DNA of 12,167 nucleotides. Source: Candidatus Dojkabacteria bacterium. GTDB lineage: Bacteria; Patescibacteriota; Dojkabacteria; B142; OLB20. The DNA is taken from NCBI GenBank assembly GCA_020429485.1, contig JAGQLK010000018.1, positions 1 to 12,167 on the forward strand. Reading direction: 5' to 3'. Positions 6,416 through 12,167 of the stretch are shown here, piece by piece (within the stretch, counting starts at the first letter, position 1; every line of letters starts with the position of its first letter). The translations under genes were made by a program, and so were the position numbers. The notes beneath the pieces were generated by a model. That model worked only from the letters and a program-made list of their open reading frames with translations. It was not told the DNA's origin and did not search any database.

Positions 6416-6772
6416 TTATGATAATCCCTTTTCAAATTCGATGGCTTTTTTAGTCATATTCAAAGCCTCATCCAACCTACCTTGTTCAAGCAGCTGTGTT
6501 ACCTTCTGCCCAACAATATCTTTCATTCGTTTTTCGTATTCAACCATTATTGGCATTACAGCCTGACTCAGTTCTTCAAAGTGATCATCTAGCGTAGGAA
6601 TGACTTTCATAAGAGTGTCATAGCTCATCCCTTCAGGTAGCTTTTCAAGCACCATCTGAGCTATCTGCTTTGCCCTATCTTCAGTCATCTCACCATGTTC
6701 AACCTTCTCCTTAATAATATTTACAATCTCTTGTTGAACTTTGTTTCTTAATTGCTCTGCTTTTTCTCCCAT
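6416..6772 (-). CDS. Small helical protein of unknown function
   Basis: This 118-residue protein is not recognised. It is predicted almost wholly alpha-helical and highly charged, with no membrane segment, signal peptide or cysteine. A LPEGMSYDTL turn (44-53) separates an N-terminal helical half from a C-terminal helical hairpin ending in GRLDEALNMTKKAIEFE (97-113), which has the feel of a single TPR-like or scaffold hairpin. The start codon is 2 nt after the stop of the preceding coiled-coil gene, so the two are almost certainly cotranscribed and translationally coupled. Its place between the coiled-coil pair and yidC is the only functional hint. Confidence 0.7.
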   Translation of the reverse strand: MGEKAEQLRNKVQQEIVNIIKEKVEHGEMTEDRAKQIAQMVLEKLPEGMSYDTLMKVIPTLDDHFEELSQAVMPIMVEYEKRMKDIVGQKVTQLLEQGRLDEALNMTKKAIEFEKGLS

Positions 6773-6774
6773 AA

Positions 6775-7119
6775 TTATGTCTCATTATCTTCAATGAGTT
6801 CACCTTCTAACTCATCGACATGTTTGTAAATTACTGAAAGTGCTTTCATAATCTCTTGAACATTTCTGTCATTGTTCTCAAGCAGTCTTCTAAATTCATC
6901 CATATCTCTCATCATTTCAACAATATTATCTGCCTTCTGGTCCAACTTATTTTCAATATTATCGATTTGCTCTCCCATTTCTCTACCCTTCGAAATACCT
7001 AATTCCCTTTTTAAATCGGTAAATTCTCTCTCCATAACTTTGTAGGATCTGAAGAATTCATCCCATTCTCTCTTGAGATCATCTAATTCTTTTTTAATAT
7101 GTTCTATATTTGATTCCAT
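6775..7119 (-). CDS. Coiled-coil protein, tandem paralogue B
   Basis: This 114-residue protein of unknown function is predicted to be a nearly continuous coiled coil, with no membrane segment. It is clearly a paralogue of the gene just upstream. Both begin MES-x-I and share an IK..L-D..R..W..F block near residues 8-22, an ELG..-(K/R)G segment at 40-46, QI..IE.K.D, MRD.., NND and a C-terminal VDELE.EL. This copy is about 15 residues shorter in the first third. A weak AGGA lies 9 nt before the ATG. The C-terminus is acidic. Such proteins could form filaments, a scaffold or an oligomerisation partner, but nothing more specific is supported. Confidence 0.75.
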   Translation of the reverse strand: MESNIEHIKKELDDLKREWDEFFRSYKVMEREFTDLKRELGISKGREMGEQIDNIENKLDQKADNIVEMMRDMDEFRRLLENNDRNVQEIMKALSVIYKHVDELEGELIEDNET

Positions 7120-7159
7120 AATTAATTTCCTATTATTAATATTAACACTTTAAAGGGTT

Positions 7160-7555
7160 TTATTGTACCAACTCGCTTTCTAACTCATCTACGTTTCTAT
7201 TTACCTTTCTAACTTTTTTGCGCATATCTTTCATTACTAAGTCATTATTTTTGACTATCCTTTTTACAGAATTCAAGTCCCGCATGATTTGAGTTATCTG
7301 TCTATCTCTTTCATCAATTTTACTCTCTATCCTAACTATCTGCTGCGATAGTTCACCTCCACGATCTACACCTAGCTCTTTTTGAATTGCTTCAATTCTT
7401 GTTTCAATATTTTCAATACTTCTGCCTAATTTTTGAAGTTCATCATTTACATTCTGAACATCATTTTTGATTGATGGAAAATCTCGTGAAAAATCATTCC
7501 AGGCTCTTCTAAAATCTGATAAATCGTTTTTGATCTGCTGTATGTCGCTCTCCAT
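7160..7555 (-). CDS. Coiled-coil protein, tandem paralogue A
   Basis: This 131-residue protein is predicted to be an extended coiled coil with heptad-like spacing of I, L and V throughout (for example ENIETRIEAIQKELG, 48-62), and no signal peptide or membrane segment. Its aligned start MES, shared ELG.-(R/K)G, QI.RIE.KID, IMRDL, KNND and VDELE.EL blocks show that it and the next gene arose by duplication. This copy carries an extra 15-17 residues of heptad sequence before ELG and a strongly basic stretch (DMRKKVRKVNRNVDE, 109-123) that the shorter paralogue lacks. It starts 1 nt after the stop of the DHH gene, implying coupled translation. Function unknown. Confidence 0.75.
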   Translation of the reverse strand: MESDIQQIKNDLSDFRRAWNDFSRDFPSIKNDVQNVNDELQKLGRSIENIETRIEAIQKELGVDRGGELSQQIVRIESKIDERDRQITQIMRDLNSVKRIVKNNDLVMKDMRKKVRKVNRNVDELESELVQ

Positions 7556-7556
7556 A

Positions 7557-8498
7557 TTATTTATTTACAATTTTCAGAAAGTCAGCTATTACCTGATCCT
7601 TTGTTTGTGATTCATCCAGCAAAAATCCACATGCACCTCTATGCCCACCTGCTCTTTTACTCAATTCTTTTGCAATAGATAAGAAATCAATATCTCTTCT
7701 ATTAGGATTGAATGAGTTTCCATAGAATCTCACCTTTACACTATTTGCTTCTTTACCACGCTTTTTAAATGCAACTACACCATCTACATCTGGAAATTGG
7801 GATGTCAAAAGCGGACCACTTATTTTTTCAGTTCCAGAATAGCCACTTACATCAACAAATGCAAAAGAATCCTTAATATAACTATTCTCACTAATATGTT
7901 TAAAAATTAGCTCTCTCTGGGCAAAGAAATTATCAATCTTTCCTGCAACACTGGGTAAATTGAAAGCACTTTCTACAGAGCCATTCACTATCTCCTCAAT
8001 CAAAGCAATATTAAATGCAAAGTCATTTCTATCTATTACCTGACCTAGCTTCAATATCATATTTGGATTGAGAAATTCATCTAAACTAAATAAAGCCATA
8101 TCGAATTTGCCTATATCATCTATATAAGGGGCAAACTTAGTCAAATCAAAGCACTCACGATAATATTGATAACAAACTTCTGCCGCACTATTTAAATTCA
8201 TCCACCTACCTGGAAAATTTTCACTATCAGGCTTATTGCTTTCGTGGTGATCAAAGTATAATCCGCAACCATCAATGTATTTTAAGTCTGCAATAACTGT
8301 ATCTTTATCAACTAATGAGGTGTATATACCTTGCTCCATACCTGTTGCTTCTCCTTGTAGTATTTGAGCTTCTGGATATACAGTTTTCAAAATCGCGCCT
8401 GAGATTACGCCATCTAAGTCGCTATCGGTGAGTATTTTGCTAATTGGATATTTACCAACAGGAGCGGGGTCGTAACCAATTGAAATGTTTGTTGGCAT
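7557..8498 (-). CDS. DHH/DHHA1 family phosphoesterase
   Basis: This 313-residue, metal-dependent phosphoesterase belongs to the family that includes RecJ, NrnA and c-di-AMP phosphodiesterases. The metal-binding motifs are DSDLDG (25-30), VIADLKY (68-74) with D71, and the namesake DHH at 83-85 in YFDHHES. Further acidic positions follow around IDDIGKFD (126-133). The C-terminal DHHA1 domain ends with the substrate-binding GGHRGACGF (284-292). There are no CBS, GGDEF or membrane domains, so it is a stand-alone soluble enzyme of NrnA-like size. Likely substrates are short oligoribonucleotides (nanoRNA), pAp or cyclic dinucleotides; the sequence does not decide. It heads a run of tightly packed genes and has its own extended -10 promoter. 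Confidence 0.85.
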   Translation of the reverse strand: MPTNISIGYDPAPVGKYPISKILTDSDLDGVISGAILKTVYPEAQILQGEATGMEQGIYTSLVDKDTVIADLKYIDGCGLYFDHHESNKPDSENFPGRWMNLNSAAEVCYQYYRECFDLTKFAPYIDDIGKFDMALFSLDEFLNPNMILKLGQVIDRNDFAFNIALIEEIVNGSVESAFNLPSVAGKIDNFFAQRELIFKHISENSYIKDSFAFVDVSGYSGTEKISGPLLTSQFPDVDGVVAFKKRGKEANSVKVRFYGNSFNPNRRDIDFLSIAKELSKRAGGHRGACGFLLDESQTKDQVIADFLKIVNK

Positions 8499-8524
8499 TG
8501 ATTTCTATTCAAAAGTATTCTGTG

Positions 8525-8533
8525 ATTATAACA
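8525..8533 (-). promoter_or_regulatory. Extended -10 promoter of the DHH gene
   Basis: On the minus strand TGTTATAAT combines a perfect TATAAT (8525-8530) with the TGn extension. It lies in the 42-bp gap between the membrane-anchored protein gene and the DHH gene, 26 nt before the start codon. No clear -35 is seen, which extended -10 promoters often do without. Confidence 0.55.
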
Positions 8534-8540
8534 CCAAGAA

Positions 8541-9290
8541 CTAGATAAATTTAATGCTTTTGAGCATCAAGTCTATAGTTTCTGCATTATCCTCAACATC
8601 ACTTCCGCCCCAGATGATTACAAATTCATCACCTGAAGCACTGTAATAAATGTTATATGTTTCACCTAATTCCTTGCGATCAACTACTGCAAAAGTAGCT
8701 TCTGTATTACTTAGTATTGATCCGTATGTTTCCAGCAAGAAATCTCTGTCATCTCTTCTTCTCGCAGGATCAGAATCCATTTTCTCTAAATAAGTCTTGG
8801 AAGTATCCGAACCAGCCTGAATTGGCGAATATTTTGAATCTGATTTGAAAGGCACAAATACAACTTGTAAGCCATTATAATTATCAAAATTTGTTGCTAA
8901 ATTGTCCACTGGTACTCTGAAGATTCCACAGGTATTATCTTCACCTTTTGCACTAGGCTCCCATTCGGGTGGAGCAAACACACTTATATTACAATCAGAA
9001 AACAAATATTCTACCCATCCTTCATATGGATCTACAGCAGCTGTTGGTTCTGGTAGATCATCGTCGCCTAAACCAGGTACAGGCGTTGTAGTAATGATAA
9101 CTATTCGTTCGCCACCCTCATCAGGTGAAGTGTCAGTAGTTATCAAATATAACCCACTAAACATTCCGCAGATAAAAAACAGAACTGCAATGAATCCCAT
9201 ACTGAAGATATTCCAAATACCAAGCTTTTTCCTTGGGGGCTTTATCCCCATCTCTGTATTTGGTTGTTTTATTGCTGTGGTTGGTTCCAT
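8541..9290 (-). CDS. Membrane-anchored extracytoplasmic protein of unknown function
   Basis: This 249-residue protein has a short basic cytoplasmic N-terminus (PPRKK, 18-22), one membrane helix (about 27-50) and an external part. The external part begins with a Thr/Pro/Asp-rich linker (52-88) and continues as a beta-rich globular domain from about 91 to the end. The helix lacks a clear signal peptidase site or lipobox, so it is read as a single-pass anchor. Two cysteines outside the membrane, C100 and C121, could form a disulfide. The domain contains FAPPEWEPS (105-113), reminiscent of small extracellular domains of the PsbP-like kind, but that is only a resemblance. The ATG is preceded directly by AAGAGG with no spacing; M14 is an alternative start. 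A good promoter lies upstream. Function unknown. Confidence 0.75.
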   Translation of the reverse strand: MEPTTAIKQPNTEMGIKPPRKKLGIWNIFSMGFIAVLFFICGMFSGLYLITTDTSPDEGGERIVIITTTPVPGLGDDDLPEPTAAVDPYEGWVEYLFSDCNISVFAPPEWEPSAKGEDNTCGIFRVPVDNLATNFDNYNGLQVVFVPFKSDSKYSPIQAGSDTSKTYLEKMDSDPARRRDDRDFLLETYGSILSNTEATFAVVDRKELGETYNIYYSASGDEFVIIWGGSDVEDNAETIDLMLKSIKFI

Positions 9291-9314
9291 CCTCTTAATT
9301 TTTATTAATACTAA

Positions 9315-9343
9315 ATTATGTACTCAATAGAAATAAAAGGCAA
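9315..9343 (-). promoter_or_regulatory. Promoter of the membrane-anchored protein gene and minus-strand operon
   Basis: On the minus strand TTGCCT (9338-9343) and CATAAT (9315-9320) are separated by exactly 17 bp. Initiation near 9308 gives a leader of about 18 nt. It is the best sigma-70-like pair in the 193-bp divergent region. Confidence 0.55.
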
Positions 9344-9378
9344 ATTTAACCAAATGTAGACCTAACAGAAAATAATGG

Positions 9379-9430
9379 CACAAATGCTTATTACTTCTCA
9401 TGTTTAATTGCAAAAAAAATACACAAATGC
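9379..9430. repeat. Pair of 9-bp direct repeats in the divergent intergenic region
   Basis: CACAAATGC occurs at 9379-9387 and again at 9422-9430, 43 bp apart, about four helical turns. The pair lies between the minus-strand promoter and the phosphoketolase gene. It could be a paired regulator site, but a 9-bp repeat in A/T-rich sequence may be chance. Confidence 0.3.
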
Positions 9431-9483
9431 AAAAATAATTATTAATAATTCACGTTAAGTTTTAATTTAGATACATACTTTAA

Positions 9484-11844
9484 ATGTCTGCCCAGTATGA
9501 TTTCATAAATAACGATCTGCTCGTCTCTATTTCTAAATACTTGAGACTTACTAACTATTTAGGTGCAGCACAGTTATACCTCAAAGATAATTTCACACTT
9601 GATCAACCTCTAACCGAAGAGCACATAAAGAAAAGAGTTCTTGGCCATTGGGGAACTGTTCCAGGTATCAATTTTGCATATTTGATGCTAAATCTATTAA
9701 TTCAACGGCACAAGCAAGAAATAATGCTTGTTGTTGGACCTGGCCATGGCTACCCTGCACTATTAGCTAATCTTTTTGTAGAAGGAACTTGGGCTGAATT
9801 CTATCCAGAGTATGAATTTGGTAAAGAATCATTTGGTAATCTTATCAAGAACTTTAGCTGGCCTGGTGGTTATCCTAGTCATGCTAATCCTGAAACTCCA
9901 GGTGTAATTTTGGAAGGTGGTGAGCTCGGTTACGCACTAGCTACAGCATTTGGAGCAGCAATGGACAACCCAGAGTTAATAGTAGCTTGCATAGTGGGTG
10001 ATGGAGAGGCAGAGACGGGACCAACTGCAACAGCTTGGCACAGTAATAAATTTTTAAATCCAGTTACTTCTGGAGCTGTACTACCTATTGTCCATATTAA
10101 TAGCTATAAAATTTCTGGTCCCACTCTATACGGGACAATGAGTGATGAGGAATTAACTCACCTTTTCAAAGGATATGGATACGAACCGATCATAGTCGAA
10201 GGACACTTCTTATATGAAGACATGCTTAAAGCTATGGAAGATGCGTATCAAATGATTAAAGCCACACAAAGAGAAGCTAGAGAAAATGGTAATCTTTTCA
10301 AACCAAAGTGGCCAGTAATCTTAATGAGGACAAAAAAAGGTTGGACAGGTCCTAGATTCCTAGGCGATAAAATGATCGAGGATTCATTTAGATCACACGG
10401 CGTTCCATTAGAGCATGTACTAGATGAGAAACAAGAATTCGATACTCTAAAAAATTGGCTTGAGAGTTATAACATCCATGAATTACTTACTGATGATTTT
10501 AAACCAATAAAAGAAATCTCAAGATTAATTCCAGAAAAAGAACTACGTATCGGCATGAATAAACATGCCAACAATATGGTTTCCAAGCCTATTAATCTTC
10601 CTGAAATCTTTAACCATGAAGTAAAGATTGAGAAACCTACTGTAACTTCTGCAGGTAATATGAAGGTTCTAGGGGAATACCTTAGCAAAGTAATGGAATT
10701 AAACATGGACTCATTCAGGGTTATGTCTCCTGACGAAACTGAATCCAATAAACTTCACGCCCTATTCGAAACAACACAAAGAGGATATATTTGGCCAATA
10801 CCTGAAGGCTCAGAGAACATTGGTCCTTATGGAAGAGTTATGGAAATACTTAGTGAACATACTCTACAAGGATGGATGCAGGGGTATGTTTTAACTGGTA
10901 GAAACTCCATCTTCATTTCATATGAAGCTTTTCTAATGATTGTCTCAAGTATGGTTGACCAGTATGCAAAATTCTTGAAGCAAGCACGCCACGTAGAATG
11001 GAGAAAACCAATTCCATCTATGAACATTGTACTAACAAGCTCCAGCTGGAGACAGGATCATAATGGATTTTCCCACCAAAATCCTGGATTCATTAGCGAT
11101 GCTTTAAATAATCACTCAGAGGTTATGAATATTCATTTCCCTGCTGATGCAAATATGCTACTTGCTACTATGGAGGAATGTTTCAAATCAAAAAATACGA
11201 TAAATCTGATAATCACAGGTAAAAGAGACCTGCCTCAATATCTAACTATGGCACAAGCCAAAAAGCAATTATCGCTGGGTATAGATCGTTGGGAATGGGC
11301 TGGTAATAATGATAAAGATCCAGATGTTGTATTCGCTGCAACAGGTGATTACTCTACACAAGAAGTGCTTGCTGCTATTCAAATATTGCGAGATGAGGCA
11401 CCGGAATTAAATACAAGATTTATTAGTGTAAGTGAATTAACATGTTTTGGAATTGGAGATAATAGAAATATGTGCAGAGTAAGCTTACCGAGATTTAGAG
11501 AAGTATTTGGTCTTGATAGAAAAATTATCTATGCATACCATGGTTATCCAGAAGACATTAAGCAATTGGTATTTAATCATCCAGACTCTCATAGATTCAG
11601 CGTTCATGGATATATTGAACAAGGAACTACTACTACTCCATTCGATATGCAGGTTCAAAATCAAGCTAGTAGATATCATCTAGCAATTGAAGCAATCAAA
11701 GCTGCAGCTGAAGTAAATCCTGAAGTTAGGAAAAATAAAGAAATGCTACTCAAGAAATTTGAAACGTTATTAATGAAGCACAAAGTATATATACATGAAC
11801 ATGGAGAAGACATGCCCGAAATTCTTAATTTTAAGTTTAAATAA
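9484..11844 (+). CDS. xfp: Phosphoketolase (xylulose 5-phosphate/fructose 6-phosphate)
   Basis: This thiamine-diphosphate enzyme splits xylulose 5-phosphate (and in many members fructose 6-phosphate) with phosphate into acetyl phosphate plus glyceraldehyde 3-phosphate (or erythrose 4-phosphate). At 786 residues it is full length. Family signatures are present: LGHWGT (53-58), GPGHGYPALLANLFVEGT (85-102), PETPG...EGGELGYAL (136-151), the ThDP motif GDGEAETGPTATAWHSNK (172-189), HINSYKISGPTLYG (204-217), SPDETESNKL (415-424), SYEAF (479-483) and WRQDHNGFSHQNPGF (522-536). The conserved histidines H55, H88 and H133 are kept. The C-terminal domain keeps GTTTTPFDM but is otherwise more divergent. 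Single versus dual substrate use cannot be read from the sequence. No Shine-Dalgarno site precedes the ATG. The stop abuts the ackA start. Confidence 0.96.
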   Translation: MSAQYDFINNDLLVSISKYLRLTNYLGAAQLYLKDNFTLDQPLTEEHIKKRVLGHWGTVPGINFAYLMLNLLIQRHKQEIMLVVGPGHGYPALLANLFVEGTWAEFYPEYEFGKESFGNLIKNFSWPGGYPSHANPETPGVILEGGELGYALATAFGAAMDNPELIVACIVGDGEAETGPTATAWHSNKFLNPVTSGAVLPIVHINSYKISGPTLYGTMSDEELTHLFKGYGYEPIIVEGHFLYEDMLKAMEDAYQMIKATQREARENGNLFKPKWPVILMRTKKGWTGPRFLGDKMIEDSFRSHGVPLEHVLDEKQEFDTLKNWLESYNIHELLTDDFKPIKEISRLIPEKELRIGMNKHANNMVSKPINLPEIFNHEVKIEKPTVTSAGNMKVLGEYLSKVMELNMDSFRVMSPDETESNKLHALFETTQRGYIWPIPEGSENIGPYGRVMEILSEHTLQGWMQGYVLTGRNSIFISYEAFLMIVSSMVDQYAKFLKQARHVEWRKPIPSMNIVLTSSSWRQDHNGFSHQNPGFISDALNNHSEVMNIHFPADANMLLATMEECFKSKNTINLIITGKRDLPQYLTMAQAKKQLSLGIDRWEWAGNNDKDPDVVFAATGDYSTQEVLAAIQILRDEAPELNTRFISVSELTCFGIGDNRNMCRVSLPRFREVFGLDRKIIYAYHGYPEDIKQLVFNHPDSHRFSVHGYIEQGTTTTPFDMQVQNQASRYHLAIEAIKAAAEVNPEVRKNKEMLLKKFETLLMKHKVYIHEHGEDMPEILNFKFK

Positions 11845-12167
11845 ATGAATACTTTAGTAATTAATGCAGGAAGCACAACTTTAAAGTTCAAATTATTTGA
11901 TCATGAATACAATACTCTACTGGGTGGATTACTAGAAAACGATCAAGGAGAATTTGTTTTTAAGCTGGATAAAGACGGAGAAAGGCACAAATGGGAAATA
12001 GGAGCAGAAGGATTTATTAAAGCCCCAGAATTAGTTCTTAAAGAAATAGGCAATCACGCTATTGATAGAATTGGTTTTAGAATTGTACACGGAGGTGAAA
12101 AGTACACTAAGCCTGTTCAAATAAATGATACAATTCTTGAGGATTTAGAAAAGCTAAATGATCTTGC
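11845..12167 (+). CDS. ackA: Acetate kinase, N-terminal part (cut by window edge)
   Basis: The first 107 residues are visible, and the frame is open to the right edge. The start MNTLVINAGSTTLKFKLFD matches the ASKHA-fold phosphate-binding opening of acetate kinases (usually NAGSSSLKF), and GFRIVHGGE (77-85) matches the conserved RVVHGGE block with its substrate-binding arginine. The enzyme turns acetyl phosphate plus ADP into acetate plus ATP. The ATG directly follows the xfp stop (TAAATG, zero spacing) and there is no Shine-Dalgarno site, so translation is probably coupled to xfp. Beyond 107 residues nothing can be said. Confidence 0.95.
   Translation, partial: MNTLVINAGSTTLKFKLFDHEYNTLLGGLLENDQGEFVFKLDKDGERHKWEIGAEGFIKAPELVLKEIGNHAIDRIGFRIVHGGEKYTKPVQINDTILEDLEKLNDL

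Noticed and set aside
8902..9330. 142-codon plus-strand open frame antisense to the membrane-anchored protein gene
   Set aside because: Composition is serine/proline-rich shadow sequence with no domain or start signal, and the minus-strand frame has a clear membrane helix, a good promoter and a packed operon context.
10467..10748. 93-codon and similar shorter minus-strand open frames within xfp and at its end
   Set aside because: All are antisense to a full-length phosphoketolase with intact motifs; they are mirror artefacts of A/T-rich coding sequence.
1..12167. Alternative genetic code with TGA as glycine or tryptophan
   Set aside because: All genes run full length in the standard code without in-frame TGA, and tryptophan uses TGG at conserved positions.

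Overview
This is an AT-rich (roughly one-third GC), gene-dense window with 13 complete protein genes and the start of a fourteenth. No RNA genes, insertion sequences or CRISPR repeats were seen. All genes read cleanly in the standard code. Few starts have a Shine-Dalgarno site, intergenic gaps are tiny, and several proteins are family members in unusual forms or are unrecognised small helical proteins. This style fits a small-genome bacterium of the Candidate Phyla Radiation (Patescibacteria, perhaps near Dojkabacteria/WS6 or Microgenomates). That placement is inference from style; the window holds no phylogenetic marker that settles it.

Left arm (1-2490). A plus-strand gene with its own promoter and the best ribosome binding site of the window encodes a divergent member of the DIT1/PvcA (isocyanide synthase) family. 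It overlaps, tail to tail, a HAD-superfamily phosphatase. The HAD gene is divergent, across only 50 bp, from a gene joining a nucleoside 2-deoxyribosyltransferase-like domain to a probable ribbon-helix-helix C-terminus. That gene ends 3 bp from the end of a convergent gene.

Middle (2491-9290, all minus strand). Read in the direction of transcription: a membrane-anchored secreted protein; a DHH/DHHA1 phosphoesterase; two tandem paralogous coiled-coil proteins; a small helical protein; then yidC, jag/khpB and the gene for ribosomal protein bL25, closed by a strong intrinsic terminator at 3715-3744. Extended -10 promoters precede the DHH gene and yidC, so this is probably a long operon with internal promoters. 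The yidC-jag-bL25 part links membrane-protein insertion, an RNA-binding KH-R3H protein and a 5S rRNA-binding ribosomal protein. Downstream of the terminator, a separately promoted gene encodes the AAA+ module of Lon without its substrate-binding N-domain or protease domain.

Right arm (9291-12167, plus strand). A 193-bp divergent region leads to phosphoketolase (xfp) directly abutting acetate kinase (ackA, cut by the window edge). Together these convert xylulose 5-phosphate and/or fructose 6-phosphate to acetyl phosphate and then to acetate plus ATP. This is a compact fermentative ATP-generating module.

The most unusual items are the isocyanide-synthase-like gene, the protease-less Lon, the domain-inserted and poly-lysine-tailed YidC alongside an acid-tailed bL25, and the coiled-coil paralogue pair.
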